Virus record (IMG/VR): IMGVR_UViG_3300025828_000087
Location: 1 to 32,791 of that record
Source: a virus
Strand: one strand, 5' to 3'
DNA: 32,791 bases
The notes beneath the pieces were generated by a model that saw only the letters and a list, made by a program, of their open reading frames with translations, searched no databases and was not told where the DNA came from. Each line of letters opens with the position of its first letter. Positions within the stretch are counted from its first letter, which is position 1. Position numbers and translations under genes: made by a program. Positions 14,723 to 22,288 of this stretch are shown here, one piece after another.

Positions 14723-16818
14723 TACTGCATCCCTTTATTAGCAATGTTGTTAATCTTTTCTAACGCATCCATAATCATTTTAGTTTGGTCTGTTTGTAGT
14801 TTTCCTGATTTGTTTTCAGCATCCATTCTGATTTGCAATTCTTTTAATGCAAGTTCAGTAGTTTGTTGCACTTCTTTTTGCTGTAACTCTAAAGCATCTT
14901 TTTGAGCTTTCAATTGCATTTGCTCTCTTTCTAATTCAAGTTTAGCAGCATCTGTTTGAGCTTTTAATTGTGCTTTTTCTCTTTCCACTTGAGCCAATAC
15001 TTGTGCAGCTTGTGTATTAGGGTCAACTTTTTCTGGTTGTGGTTGAGATAGTTGTGCGTTCATCTCTGGTGTAATTTCATTAATAAACTCTGTAGAGTCT
15101 TTGAAACCAGCCATGTGAATAAATTTAGCTAATGTATCTCTGTATTGTTTAATGTTGACTAACGGATTAGATAATCCATAGTTTGTAATAATCTCTTCTT
15201 GTTTAGCTAAAATCATTTGCATGGTTGCTAATTGCTCTTGTCTTTGACCTGTACCTAAACCTACATTAATATTGACATTATAGTTAGTTTTCCACTCTCT
15301 TGGGTCAAACGGAATAAACTCGCCATTAATACGCACCACACGAGCTTTATCTTGGTATTTACATAACAGATGTAGGATACCTCTAAATAAACTTGTCACG
15401 CCTGTTTCTGCAAAGATACGAGCTATAAGTTCTAGCTTACCTGTAGATGCAGCAGACATAGCAGATACGGCTGTTGCTGTTACATTCTGTAAAAGGTTAG
15501 GGTCTAAACCTTGTTGTGTGTCAGATACACCTGTGCGTTTAGCTTGAATTGCATCCAAGTATTCTAGCATAGGGAATGATTGACCTGCAGAAGATTGCAC
15601 AGTCATTGGAACAATCGCTGCTGGATTCTTTAATCGAACCACACCACCTGCTGTTGATGTCAATAAGTCATCTAGGTTGACTTGTCCTTCTACTGCACCC
15701 ACTCTGTAGTTGTTAGTGAGGTAGAGGTTGTCTAACATTTGACGAACAACAGTCGACTTAATCAACTGTAAGTCCATTGCTCTATCAGCTAATGACTGAC
15801 CATAAAACTTGTGTGGAATTGGAATTGGGCAGAGAGAATGAAATGGGTTATAATCACATTCATGCTCTTCTAATATTTCATGACCTGCATACACTACTCT
15901 TCTGTATTCAGCAATGTCATCATCATCCATATCAACTTTAAGATAACATTCAAACACTTCAACTAACTGCATTGATTCATCATTAGAATCCATATCGGTT
16001 GGTTGTTCACCACGAGTGTATCGTGCTATTCTTTCAGGACTAAATTCTAGTGCATCACCAGTCGGTAGAGATTCAACAAGTTCTTCATCATAACCCATAG
16101 CCACTAATTCTGAACGAGTCATCATCTTACGGTGTGCAGTAAATGGTGAATCAGCAATACTTCTTGCTCGTTTAGAAATTAAGAACTCTTCTGGTGGTAC
16201 ATTCTCAACAGTCACTTTACCATTGTTAGTTGTTTTCTTGAGTTTTACATTATGAGAAACAATCGCTGGTGATACTTCCATACCAGTCATTTCATCAAAC
16301 ACAGCTTCTTGGATAATGGTTGTTTCTTGCTCGACCACTTCTACTTCTGGGTCTTGCATTAGAATCATTAACTCATCGTCTGTTAAGTTTTTGTATGACT
16401 CTTTCTTAACATCAATCTTGTCTTCCCAGTATGCTTTTACAATACCTACTTTTTGTAGTAGAGCATCTTTAAACCAGTTGTGCATCACAAGGAATCCATC
16501 ATTATCCTTGTTAAATACCCAGTTTACATATTCTGTAGCTTGTTTAGCAAATGGTTGGTCGCCATCGTTTACAGGTTCAAATGAAACAACATTGTCTCCA
16601 GATGCAAATAAACGCATGAGTTGTGGTAATGCACCATCAACGACTTCTGCAACTTCGCCTGTTACAATTTGAGATTTACCTTCTACTTCGTTACCATAAG
16701 GCTCACGAAGATAGTATTCTAATGCCTGTTGTCTTTCATCGGTTGTCTCCGTTTCAAGATAACCTATGGCATCTTCTATCTCATTTTCTAATATTGCTTT
16801 TAATTTTTCATTTGACAT
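14722..16818 (-). CDS. Portal protein (SU10/P22-like)
   Basis: A 698-residue protein, the normal size for portals of this group. The N-terminus begins MSNEKLKAILENEIEDAIGY. It has a clip/stem region with GVVRLKNPAAIVPM, SAGQSFPMLEYLDAIQAKRT and GVSDTQQGLDPNLLQNVTAT, the conserved portal stretch. The last 110 residues form a long Gln/Lys/Glu coiled coil (EKAQLKAQTDAAKLELEREQ), likely the barrel. It lies between terminase and scaffold as expected. Confidence 0.88.
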   Translation of the reverse strand: MSNEKLKAILENEIEDAIGYLETETTDERQQALEYYLREPYGNEVEGKSQIVTGEVAEVVDGALPQLMRLFASGDNVVSFEPVNDGDQPFAKQATEYVNWVFNKDNDGFLVMHNWFKDALLQKVGIVKAYWEDKIDVKKESYKNLTDDELMILMQDPEVEVVEQETTIIQEAVFDEMTGMEVSPAIVSHNVKLKKTTNNGKVTVENVPPEEFLISKRARSIADSPFTAHRKMMTRSELVAMGYDEELVESLPTGDALEFSPERIARYTRGEQPTDMDSNDESMQLVEVFECYLKVDMDDDDIAEYRRVVYAGHEILEEHECDYNPFHSLCPIPIPHKFYGQSLADRAMDLQLIKSTVVRQMLDNLYLTNNYRVGAVEGQVNLDDLLTSTAGGVVRLKNPAAIVPMTVQSSAGQSFPMLEYLDAIQAKRTGVSDTQQGLDPNLLQNVTATAVSAMSAASTGKLELIARIFAETGVTSLFRGILHLLCKYQDKARVVRINGEFIPFDPREWKTNYNVNINVGLGTGQRQEQLATMQMILAKQEEIITNYGLSNPLVNIKQYRDTLAKFIHMAGFKDSTEFINEITPEMNAQLSQPQPEKVDPNTQAAQVLAQVEREKAQLKAQTDAAKLELEREQMQLKAQKDALELQQKEVQQTTELALKELQIRMDAENKSGKLQTDQTKMIMDALEKINNIANKGMQ

Positions 16819-16831
16819 TATTTAATTGCCT

Positions 16832-17746
16832 TTATTTTTTTCTTGTAAGTTTAAGTCTACGGTTTAAAACTTCTTTTCTCTTTAAGTTATCTTTGTGGTA
16901 TTCTGTTATTAATGTATTTGATTTTGCTTTATCAATATATTTTTGTAACTCTTCATTAAATATATCTTTATTGCCAGTTTTATTATAATTTATAACTAAA
17001 TCTGGATTTAATAACCCCTGTCTAATATCTCCACCTTCAAAATATCTTAATTCTATTGGTAAATTTTCCCAACCTAGTTTATTAGCAACCATAATTCTAT
17101 GATTTCCTTCATTTACAAATGGTTGTCCGTATTGGTCAACCATAATAAATGGCTTATATTCTCTTACCCCTTCAACATTTAAAGGAAGATAATCACCTTT
17201 TCTTCCAGAAAAAACATTCCCACTGCCAAAATAATGAGTAGGTAAATGTTGATTTTTTTCCATATAATCTGTTAAATAATTTAATGAACTTTCTCTAACT
17301 TTTTGTTGTTCTAAATTTAATCCAAGAATTTCCTTTAAAACATTTGTTGGAATAGTAGGGTATTCACCTCTATACCCTCCAGTGATTGATGAGCCTATAT
17401 GTGCACCAATTTCTCCAGTACCACCTGCTGATGCAGCTCTTAATCTTTTTTCTAATAACCAATCTTTTGATGGAATATCACTATCTAATTTTAAATTAGA
17501 ATTTAATGAGTAAGATTTTGGAGCAATTTTTTTTATTGTTCCCAATAAACCACCACCCATAAAATCCATGCCAGTTTGCAATGCTGTTTCAGGGTTATTC
17601 ATTGCATTAACCCTTTCTTTTGCATTTGAACCTAATTTATTTATAGCTTCTGATGATTTTCCTTGAATAATTAGACCAAGAGGGGTAAGCATAAATTTAT
17701 CTTTATATTTAGATAAATCTGGAGCATAATCTTGAGCTATTACCAT
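16832..17746 (-). CDS. ParB-like-fold protein inserted between terminase and portal
   Basis: A 304-residue protein. The C-terminal part has VNEGNHRIMVANKLGWENLP at about 211-230, then IELRYFEGGD. EGNHRI is the ParB/Srx-type motif (compare DGRHRL in the gene at 1826-2182). The N-terminal half contains Gly-rich stretches (MDFMGGGLLGTIKK) and a basic C-terminus (RLKLTRKK). Its sequence is richer in Lys, Asn and Ile than its neighbours, suggesting later insertion. It could be an ejected or large-polyvalent-type protein; activity is not known. Confidence 0.6.
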   Translation of the reverse strand: MVIAQDYAPDLSKYKDKFMLTPLGLIIQGKSSEAINKLGSNAKERVNAMNNPETALQTGMDFMGGGLLGTIKKIAPKSYSLNSNLKLDSDIPSKDWLLEKRLRAASAGGTGEIGAHIGSSITGGYRGEYPTIPTNVLKEILGLNLEQQKVRESSLNYLTDYMEKNQHLPTHYFGSGNVFSGRKGDYLPLNVEGVREYKPFIMVDQYGQPFVNEGNHRIMVANKLGWENLPIELRYFEGGDIRQGLLNPDLVINYNKTGNKDIFNEELQKYIDKAKSNTLITEYHKDNLKRKEVLNRRLKLTRKK

Positions 17747-19015
17747 TTACACAATCCATTTATTGTTGACTGTAATAGGTTTGTGCCATGACTCCATAGG
17801 AGACTCGTCTAAACCTACTGCTAAATATCTAAACGCATCGGCTGCGTGTGATGACCAATCATGTAACGGTCGGTCATGAAATACATTTCTTTTTTCATCA
17901 AACACTCTGCGGTAATTTCGTAGAGCATCTAATCCTTGTTTTACTTTTTCTGGGTCAAACCAGCATCGCGGTAGTATTCGTCTGACTGATTGAATACCAT
18001 CATGTACATTAAATCTGGGTGCTATTGTGATTTGTAATCCAGCATCTTCCAACATTTCTTTTCTCGATTTACCTGTACCCAACTCTCTAACGGCAACATC
18101 GTGAGGAAGAATGTGTGTTGCATACATCCAATCGTTTTCTTGTAACCAGCTCACATAATAATCAAGACCAACACCATGATTTTCCACATAGTCGACTAAC
18201 CTTATCTCTTTGTTGACCAGTTGTGCTACCCATATTGCTGTAGAATCAGACATACCCAAGTCCCAGCCTGTGTATGTTCTCGCTAAACCATCTGGTTCTA
18301 TAGACACTAATCTACCTTTTTCTTCTAAATCATGTATCAGTTTAGAATAGTAAGAACCCTCAACAGGAGCTTGGAAAGAACATTCAAACTCTTGCATGTA
18401 TTTGTCTTCGCCCATTTCATCATAGGCAGCTTTTAATTCTTCTTTAGGGAGTAATTCTGTTTCTGATGCTTTAAACTCAAGCAAAGACCAACCTTCGTTT
18501 TTCTCGCCTCTGTCTCTTAAATCTTTAAAATGGTTTTGACCTTTCGGTGTTCCCATTGCAATACAGTAACCTTGTCGGTCAGCTAATGCTGGTCGTAGAA
18601 TCTCTGTAAACAAAGAAGGGTTGACATCACCTATCTCATCAATAACACAGCCGTCAAGATAGATACCTCGAAGAGAGTCTGGGTTATCAGCTCCATACAA
18701 AGAAATCCTGCGACCCATAAAATCCACTCGTAGTTCTGCAATGTTTGCTTTACCTCCTAGCGGTCTGGTGTACTCAAGGAGATAATCCCAAGCCACTCGT
18801 TTCGCTTGATTGTAAGTTGGTGCAATGTAGGCAAATCTAGGGTTAGATTTGTCAGAAATTAACGCTGAATGTATCAGTTGGTTAATTGCACATACGGTTT
18901 TGCCCATTCGTCTATGAGCAACCACTACTGAAAAACGGTTGTTCTTAACGAGTTGGTGTATCTGTTTTTGTGGGTCACGGGGTCTATACCCTGTATCTAT
19001 TGATTGCGACTCCAT
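17747..19015 (-). CDS. terL: Terminase large subunit
   Basis: A 422-residue packaging motor. The ATPase has a Walker A variant, AHRRMGKT (33-40), and a Walker B, CVIDEIGD, with acids 126-127. The nuclease domain begins YTGWDLGMSD with Asp252, and it contains HDVAVRELGTGKSRKEM and the late acidic motif HDWSSHAADAFRYL. It cuts concatemers and translocates DNA into the prohead through the portal. ATG 19015 is forced by an in-frame TGA four codons upstream; the nearest AGGAG is 12 bases away, so initiation may be weak. Confidence 0.92.
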   Translation of the reverse strand: MESQSIDTGYRPRDPQKQIHQLVKNNRFSVVVAHRRMGKTVCAINQLIHSALISDKSNPRFAYIAPTYNQAKRVAWDYLLEYTRPLGGKANIAELRVDFMGRRISLYGADNPDSLRGIYLDGCVIDEIGDVNPSLFTEILRPALADRQGYCIAMGTPKGQNHFKDLRDRGEKNEGWSLLEFKASETELLPKEELKAAYDEMGEDKYMQEFECSFQAPVEGSYYSKLIHDLEEKGRLVSIEPDGLARTYTGWDLGMSDSTAIWVAQLVNKEIRLVDYVENHGVGLDYYVSWLQENDWMYATHILPHDVAVRELGTGKSRKEMLEDAGLQITIAPRFNVHDGIQSVRRILPRCWFDPEKVKQGLDALRNYRRVFDEKRNVFHDRPLHDWSSHAADAFRYLAVGLDESPMESWHKPITVNNKWIV

Positions 19016-19039
19016 AGTGGGTCATCGCTCCTTTATTAT

Positions 19040-19573
19040 TTATTTAATATTTATTTTTACTGGTCTTCCATTTTTACCTATAAAGGCTGTTCCTACTTCA
19101 GTAGCTACATCAGTTAATCCAGAAGATAATCCTTGATTTAATATTTTTGCTGGTGTTCTTTTAGATAATTCTAAAACTTTTTCAGGTGTTGACATATTGC
19201 CGTACATTTTAACCAAATCATCTAAATACTCATTACTGAAGTCATAATTATCAACTACAGTTATTGTTCCATCTGGATTGTATGTGTATGTAAATCTTCC
19301 TAATGTGTTTTGTAATGGGTCTGATTCTAAATTTAAAAATTTATCATCTAATAAAGAATCTTCATAATATTTGTCTCCAACATATCCAGAAGATTTGGAG
19401 GTATTAATACCTTGCTCTTCTATTAAAGATTTTAAATTAGATAATTCATATTCTGTTAAATCTTTTTCAGTTAATGGTTTTGTTTTATCTCCAAGCAAAG
19501 ATTGCAAATACCATCTTTTTTCAGATGATACATTATCTTTCCAAGAATCATAGATGTAATCTAACAAGCCCAT
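19040..19573 (-). CDS. Hypothetical protein upstream of terminase
   Basis: A 177-residue protein: MGLLDYIYDSWKDNVSSEKR, then ELSNLKSLIEEQG, NTLGRFTYTYNPDGTITVVD and YDFSNEYLDDLVKMYG, ending KNGRPVKINIK. The segment NPDGTITVVDNYDFSN recurs, from memory, in proteins of pelagiphage-like genomes. No domain with known activity is visible. Its ribosome site is poor (AGG in the preceding stop region). Confidence 0.6.
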   Translation of the reverse strand: MGLLDYIYDSWKDNVSSEKRWYLQSLLGDKTKPLTEKDLTEYELSNLKSLIEEQGINTSKSSGYVGDKYYEDSLLDDKFLNLESDPLQNTLGRFTYTYNPDGTITVVDNYDFSNEYLDDLVKMYGNMSTPEKVLELSKRTPAKILNQGLSSGLTDVATEVGTAFIGKNGRPVKINIK

Positions 19574-19582
19574 ATATACATA

Positions 19583-19741
19583 TTACCTATTTTTTTTTAG
19601 TTGTTCCATTCTTTCTAATCTAGCTTCACGAGACATGTATAACCATTGTGCTAAATCTTCGTAGTCTCTACCGCATGAGATACAATGATTGTCCTTCATA
19701 CGACAGACACCGTTGCAGGGTGAATCATCAGACACAATCAC
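19583..19741 (-). CDS. DUF1289-like four-cysteine mini-protein
   Basis: A 52-codon gene starting with GTG 19741, which overlaps the upstream TGA (GTGA); GTG 19735 is an alternative. The sequence SPCNGVCRMKDNHCISCGR, then EDLAQWLYMSREARLERME, matches the DUF1289 signature (PCxGVC, CxxCGR, W.M..). The four cysteines could bind a metal or Fe-S cluster. DUF1289 proteins are mostly bacterial and uncharacterised. Finding one in a phage packaging locus is unusual. Confidence 0.7.
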   Translation of the reverse strand: MIVSDDSPCNGVCRMKDNHCISCGRDYEDLAQWLYMSREARLERMEQLKKNR

Positions 19742-19899
19742 CGAGATTTTTTATTAGACTTTGCAGTCTTGGCTGCTTGTTTGAATTGTTTGGCTGTAGG
19801 TGCTCCTTTTGCTCCTGCTTTACGCATTTTTTCTCCGCTTCCTGCTGCGATTCTTTTTCGTTTTGCATGGATATTTGCATAAAGTCCTTGTTTAGCCAT
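19738..19899 (-). CDS. Conserved basic mini-protein (MAKQGLYANIHAKRKR)
   Basis: A 53-codon gene with very high Lys/Arg content: MAKQGLYANIHAKRKRIAAG, then SGEKMRKAGAKGAPTAKQFK. From memory this mini-protein is strongly conserved next to terminase in marine phages, so it is certainly real despite its size. Its charge suggests DNA or RNA binding, but no role is established to my knowledge. ATG 19899 overlaps the upstream stop (TAATG). Confidence 0.82.
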   Translation of the reverse strand: MAKQGLYANIHAKRKRIAAGSGEKMRKAGAKGAPTAKQFKQAAKTAKSNKKSR

Positions 19900-20231
19900 T
19901 ATTGTATACCTAGTGCTCTTAATCTTTCTATAGCGTTAATACGCATTTCTCGTGGGGCAGACATATCATAAGCAATATTTAGAAACTGTTGTGGGTCAAC
20001 CATTTCACCTTGTGGGTTTTGTAACAATCCGCCTGTATAGAGAGGCATTTGACCATCTGCATAGTTAGGTTGCATTTCATTTGCTGGTAGAGACAGCATT
20101 TGTTTAATTGGCTGCATTATTCCTTTTTCAATTTGTTGTTGCTTGAATCGTGCAATATCTTCATCTGACAACATTCCAGATGTAGGCTGTTGCATCATTC
20201 TCATAATATCTGTTATGCTTATTTGTGCCAT
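19899..20231 (-). CDS. Hypothetical phage protein (110 aa)
   Basis: A 110-residue protein rich in Gln, Met and Pro: MAQISITDIMRMMQQPTSGM, LSDEDIARFKQQQIEKGIMQ, and a C-terminal helix EMRINAIERLRALGIQ. There is no membrane segment or enzymatic motif. It is coupled by overlap to the basic mini-protein gene. Likely part of the packaging or virion set; function not recognised. Confidence 0.6.
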   Translation of the reverse strand: MAQISITDIMRMMQQPTSGMLSDEDIARFKQQQIEKGIMQPIKQMLSLPANEMQPNYADGQMPLYTGGLLQNPQGEMVDPQQFLNIAYDMSAPREMRINAIERLRALGIQ

Positions 20232-20233
20232 AA

Positions 20234-20284
20234 TTATTTACCTTTTTTTCCGTAACCTTTTTTACCTTTGCCTTTACAAGCCAT
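20234..20284 (-). CDS. 16-residue Lys/Gly micropeptide
   Basis: The tiny frame encodes MACKGKGKKGYGKKGK. It has a clear ribosome site, AGGAGA, before a double ATG (20287 and 20284), and the stop lies three bases before the next gene. The strong ribosome site and tight spacing argue for real translation. It may be a nucleic-acid-binding peptide; its function is unknown. Confidence 0.6.
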   Translation of the reverse strand: MACKGKGKKGYGKKGK

Positions 20285-20350
20285 CATTTTCTCCTAGTGT
20301 AAAATTTGTAGTACCCTAGTTTTCAACGCTGTTGTAAAAACAGTCTACAG

Positions 20351-20368
20351 AAAAAAGGGGGGTGGGGG
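20351..20368. repeat. Homopolymer tract A6-G6-T-G5
   Basis: The plus strand reads six A, six G, a T and five G, so the minus-strand transcript has CCCCCACCCCCC then six T. It lies just past the small terminase stop codon. This is conspicuous in an AT-rich genome. It could act in pausing or termination, mark a packaging site, or be simple slippage; the sequence does not decide. Confidence 0.5.
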
Positions 20369-20369
20369 T

Positions 20370-20765
20370 CTATTCTATTCCTGTAATGACTTTTACATGA
20401 ACAGGAGCACCGTCTGGGTCTCCGCCATGCTCATGCTTTTGTGTCTCTTTCCACTGTGCACGAGATTTAAGCCAAAATATCATAGAAGTCGTATCACCTG
20501 CTTTAGCTTTCTCATACAATGTACCAGCAATGACAGAGTTAGCCTCAATACGACCACGCTTAAGTTCTTCTGGATAATACTTTGTGAGGGTGTCAGCAGA
20601 GATTGACAACATAGTTGCGATATCTTCGTACCGAGTACCTACTTTACTTAATTCATACACTTGTTTTCGGGTATCGCCATCTGGAAGGTGTGGGGGTCTG
20701 CCTACTTTTTTGGGCTCGACTTCCCCCATTATAACATTACTGTCAATATCTTTATTATCACTCAT
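20370..20765 (-). CDS. terS: Terminase small subunit (putative)
   Basis: A 131-residue protein. Residues 20-60 hold GRPPHLPDGDTRKQVYELSK and GTRYEDIATMLSISADTLTK, a helix-turn-helix of the kind used by small terminases to bind pac or cos DNA. The second half is an oligomerisation helix (LYEKAKAGDTTSMIFWLKSR). It is the first gene of the leftward packaging operon, next to the divergent promoter region. A generic DNA-binding protein is less likely given its place before the terminase. Confidence 0.78.
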   Translation of the reverse strand: MSDNKDIDSNVIMGEVEPKKVGRPPHLPDGDTRKQVYELSKVGTRYEDIATMLSISADTLTKYYPEELKRGRIEANSVIAGTLYEKAKAGDTTSMIFWLKSRAQWKETQKHEHGGDPDGAPVHVKVITGIE

Positions 20766-20775
20766 TATTAAACCT

Positions 20776-20846
20776 TTGTCAATTTTATTTTACTTATGAT
20801 TATTGTTAGTTTGATTAATTATTTAAATCAATTATATCTTGTCAAT
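20776..20846. promoter_or_regulatory. Two identical TTGTCAAT boxes, 63 bp apart, in the divergent control region
   Basis: TTGTCAAT occurs at 20776-20783 and again at 20839-20846, a spacing of 63 bp or about six helical turns. The right copy overlaps the -35 elements of both divergent promoters. This is a plausible repressor or activator pair for switching between early and packaging transcription. The Cro-like protein at 23721 is a candidate ligand, unproven. Confidence 0.45.
20818..20845 (-). promoter_or_regulatory. Promoter for the leftward packaging/structural operon
   Basis: On the minus strand, TTGACA at 20845-20840 is followed after 16 bases by AATAAT (20823-20818). It points toward the small terminase gene starting at 20765. 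Because -35 elements overlap, it cannot be occupied together with the rightward promoter. The prediction rests on consensus match only. Confidence 0.5.
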
Positions 20847-20867
20847 GTAGATTGATACTGTTATTAT
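20839..20867 (+). promoter_or_regulatory. Promoter for the rightward gene at 20941
   Basis: TTGTCA (20839-20844), a 17-base spacer and TATTAT (20862-20867) form a good sigma70-type promoter. It reads into the gene starting at 20941 after an approximately 70-base leader that contains an AAGGATATT ribosome site. Confidence 0.6.
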
Positions 20868-20940
20868 TATATTAAGCCTTGAGCTTACCCGTTCTTTAAA
20901 AACTATTTAAACTTTATTAATCTTTTAAAAGGATATTATT

Positions 20941-21252
20941 ATGTTTACTATTCCAGATGGATATTTAGTTGATTCAATTCTTAATGCTGTTAACGATGAT
21001 GAGGATTTATTCAAACGCCTAAAAGAGTTTCATATGACATTAAATGTCAATGGCGTTGATCCTGATTTACATTCTAAAATAGGGCTATTTATCAGAGTTA
21101 ATCTGAATGATGCCATGTCAGAGTTATATGATAAAGCAAAATCATTACATGAAATAGAATATGCTTTTCTAATTCGGTGTTTATTAGATGAGCTAGATAA
21201 TTCCGACCTTATTATTTTAGGTAAAAAAGCAATTCAAGAATTATCACTATAA
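20941..21252 (+). CDS. Hypothetical acidic early protein (103 aa)
   Basis: A 103-residue, acidic, helical protein: MFTIPDGYLVDSILNAVNDD, EDLFKRLKEFHMTLNVNGVD and IEYAFLIRCLLDELDNSDL. AAGGATATTATTATG gives the ribosome site, and the rightward promoter lies just upstream. Being first after the divergent promoter suggests an immediate-early role, but no family is recognised. Confidence 0.7.
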   Translation: MFTIPDGYLVDSILNAVNDDEDLFKRLKEFHMTLNVNGVDPDLHSKIGLFIRVNLNDAMSELYDKAKSLHEIEYAFLIRCLLDELDNSDLIILGKKAIQELSL

Positions 21253-21269
21253 ATCCAAATCAAATACAA

Positions 21270-21308
21270 TATCCCTTTTTTAAGTCCGAAAAACTTATTA
21301 GAGGGATA
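21270..21308 (+). promoter_or_regulatory. Two-tier RNA hairpin between early genes
   Basis: TATCCCT (21270-21276) pairs with AGGGATA (21302-21308), and inside this TAAGT (21281-21285) pairs with ACTTA (21293-21297), with internal loops TTTT and TTAG. There is no T tract, so this is not a standard terminator. It may be an RNA-processing or stability element ahead of the 49-residue gene. Confidence 0.45.
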
Positions 21309-21341
21309 ATTGTAAACTTAAACTTACAAGGAATTATTATT

Positions 21342-21491
21342 ATGACAGTAGAAAAAACTAATCAATTTATTCTTATTTCAGATATTGTTAATAATCAATA
21401 TATAAAACAAAAGTATATTGGTTATTCAATTAAAGACTGTAAGAAAATGTTTAAACAATATATAAATGAATATAAAACAGGGGCTTTTTAG
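21342..21491 (+). CDS. Small early protein (49 aa) ending inside a terminator
   Basis: A 49-codon gene: MTVEKTNQFILISDIVNNQY, then KQKYIGYSIKDCKKMFKQYI. AAGGAATTATTATTATG gives a ribosome site like that of the preceding gene. The TAG stop falls in the loop and descending arm of the terminator hairpin. The protein is Lys/Ile/Asn-rich with no known motif. Confidence 0.65.
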   Translation: MTVEKTNQFILISDIVNNQYIKQKYIGYSIKDCKKMFKQYINEYKTGAF

Positions 21492-21503
21492 CCCCTTTTT
21501 TTT
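21480..21503 (+). terminator. Rho-independent terminator
   Basis: GGGGCT (21480-21485), a TTTT loop, AGCCCC (21490-21495), then eight T residues. A textbook terminator for the rightward transcript from 20867. It overlaps the final codons of the 49-residue gene. Confidence 0.9.
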
Positions 21504-21582
21504 GCTCTTAATTTATGTATTCTTTAGGCGTAGTTATCCCATCGATAAACATTATACACTCATTTAAAATAAATGTCAATAG

Positions 21583-21610
21583 AAAAGGGGTATTTTTTTA
21601 CCCCTTTTTT
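21583..21610. terminator. Bidirectional terminator between convergent genes
   Basis: A perfect 10-bp inverted repeat, AAAAGGGGTA (21583-21592) and TACCCCTTTT (21599-21608), with a six-T loop. It is flanked by A/T tracts on both sides so it can work in both directions. It lies directly after the stop of the leftward gene at 21609. Confidence 0.85.
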
Positions 21611-21914
21611 AATCTTTTTTAACAATATTTCTTTTATCTAAACTTGTATTTAATAAATATCTATCTTTTAAATAAAAATAATCTTTATTAAAATCATATT
21701 CTTTATTATATTTACAACACCAAGCCAAAGAATATTTAAATTTTAATTCATATTTATTTATATATCTTTCAATTTTTATTAATTCTTTTCTTATTTCACT
21801 TTGCATATGTTTATTAAAAATATTATCTGAATAATCCCCCTTATATTTTGATAATCTATCTAATTCTATTGTTAAATCTTTTTCATAGTTTTTTAAATCT
21901 TGATATGTTTGCAT
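21609..21914 (-). CDS. Charged coiled-coil hypothetical protein (101 aa)
   Basis: A 101-residue Lys/Asp/Tyr-rich protein: MQTYQDLKNYEKDLTIELDR, KHMQSEIRKELIKIERYINK and a Tyr-rich end. ATG 21914 is chosen because GGAGAGTAAA precedes it, the same cassette as the plus-strand early genes; an upstream TTG at 21926 would lie within that ribosome site. It is a lone leftward gene in the early region with its own promoter and terminator. Function unknown. Confidence 0.7.
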   Translation of the reverse strand: MQTYQDLKNYEKDLTIELDRLSKYKGDYSDNIFNKHMQSEIRKELIKIERYINKYELKFKYSLAWCCKYNKEYDFNKDYFYLKDRYLLNTSLDKRNIVKKD

Positions 21915-21945
21915 TTTACTCTCCAATAAAATTAATACAATTCTT

Positions 21946-21973
21946 ATTATACATAAAAAAATAATAATGTAAA
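21946..21973 (-). promoter_or_regulatory. Promoter of the leftward gene at 21914
   Basis: On the minus strand TTTACA (21973-21968), a 16-base spacer and TATAAT (21951-21946). The -35 is part of an inverted repeat TGTAAA...TTTACA (21968-21985) that could be an operator. Confidence 0.65.
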
Positions 21974-22043
21974 CTTTTATTTACAATTATTTTAATTTAA
22001 TTTATTTATTAGATTTACTTGATATTTACTTATAGAATATATT

Positions 22044-22163
22044 ATGGATATAATATATATAGTTATTGCCTTTTGGTTATCATACTTGATAAAATCATTT
22101 TTCGCTCGACGCTTCTTACGGCGTTCGCTACAAATGATTAATTTATATTTAATCACTAAATAA
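22044..22163 (+). CDS. Possible 39-residue membrane peptide
   Basis: The 22000-22350 stretch has only this candidate frame. It starts MDIIYIVIAFWLSYLIKSFF (one hydrophobic helix), then ARRFLRRSLQ and a short tail. No ribosome site precedes the ATG, unlike every neighbour, and the same bases form hairpins, so the coding call is weak. Confidence 0.3.
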   Translation: MDIIYIVIAFWLSYLIKSFFARRFLRRSLQMINLYLITK

Positions 22164-22178
22164 AACTAGATTTTATCA
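22087..22178. other. Structured GC island in the AT-rich early intergenic region
   Basis: TGATAAAATC (22087-22096) and GATTTTATCA (22169-22178) form a 10-bp inverted repeat. AATCATTT (22093-22100) pairs with AAATGATT (22132-22139), sharing bases with the first stem, so the folds exclude each other. Inside lie ACGC/GCGT and a repeated TTCGCT (22101 and 22124). This may be an origin, a regulatory RNA or a coding region; the rest of 21986-22288 is featureless A/T-rich DNA. Confidence 0.45.
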
Positions 22179-22288
22179 TATTTTAAGACTTTTGTAAATA
22201 CCCTAAAAAACACTAACATAAAAAATAATAATAAAAACAATGATTTAAAAAATAAAATAATTTATTAAAAAATAATTAAAAAAAACTA

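Noticed and set aside
20776-20846. att site or lysogeny switch
   Set aside because: No integrase, excisionase or CI-type repressor is visible; the paired boxes fit simple promoter control better.
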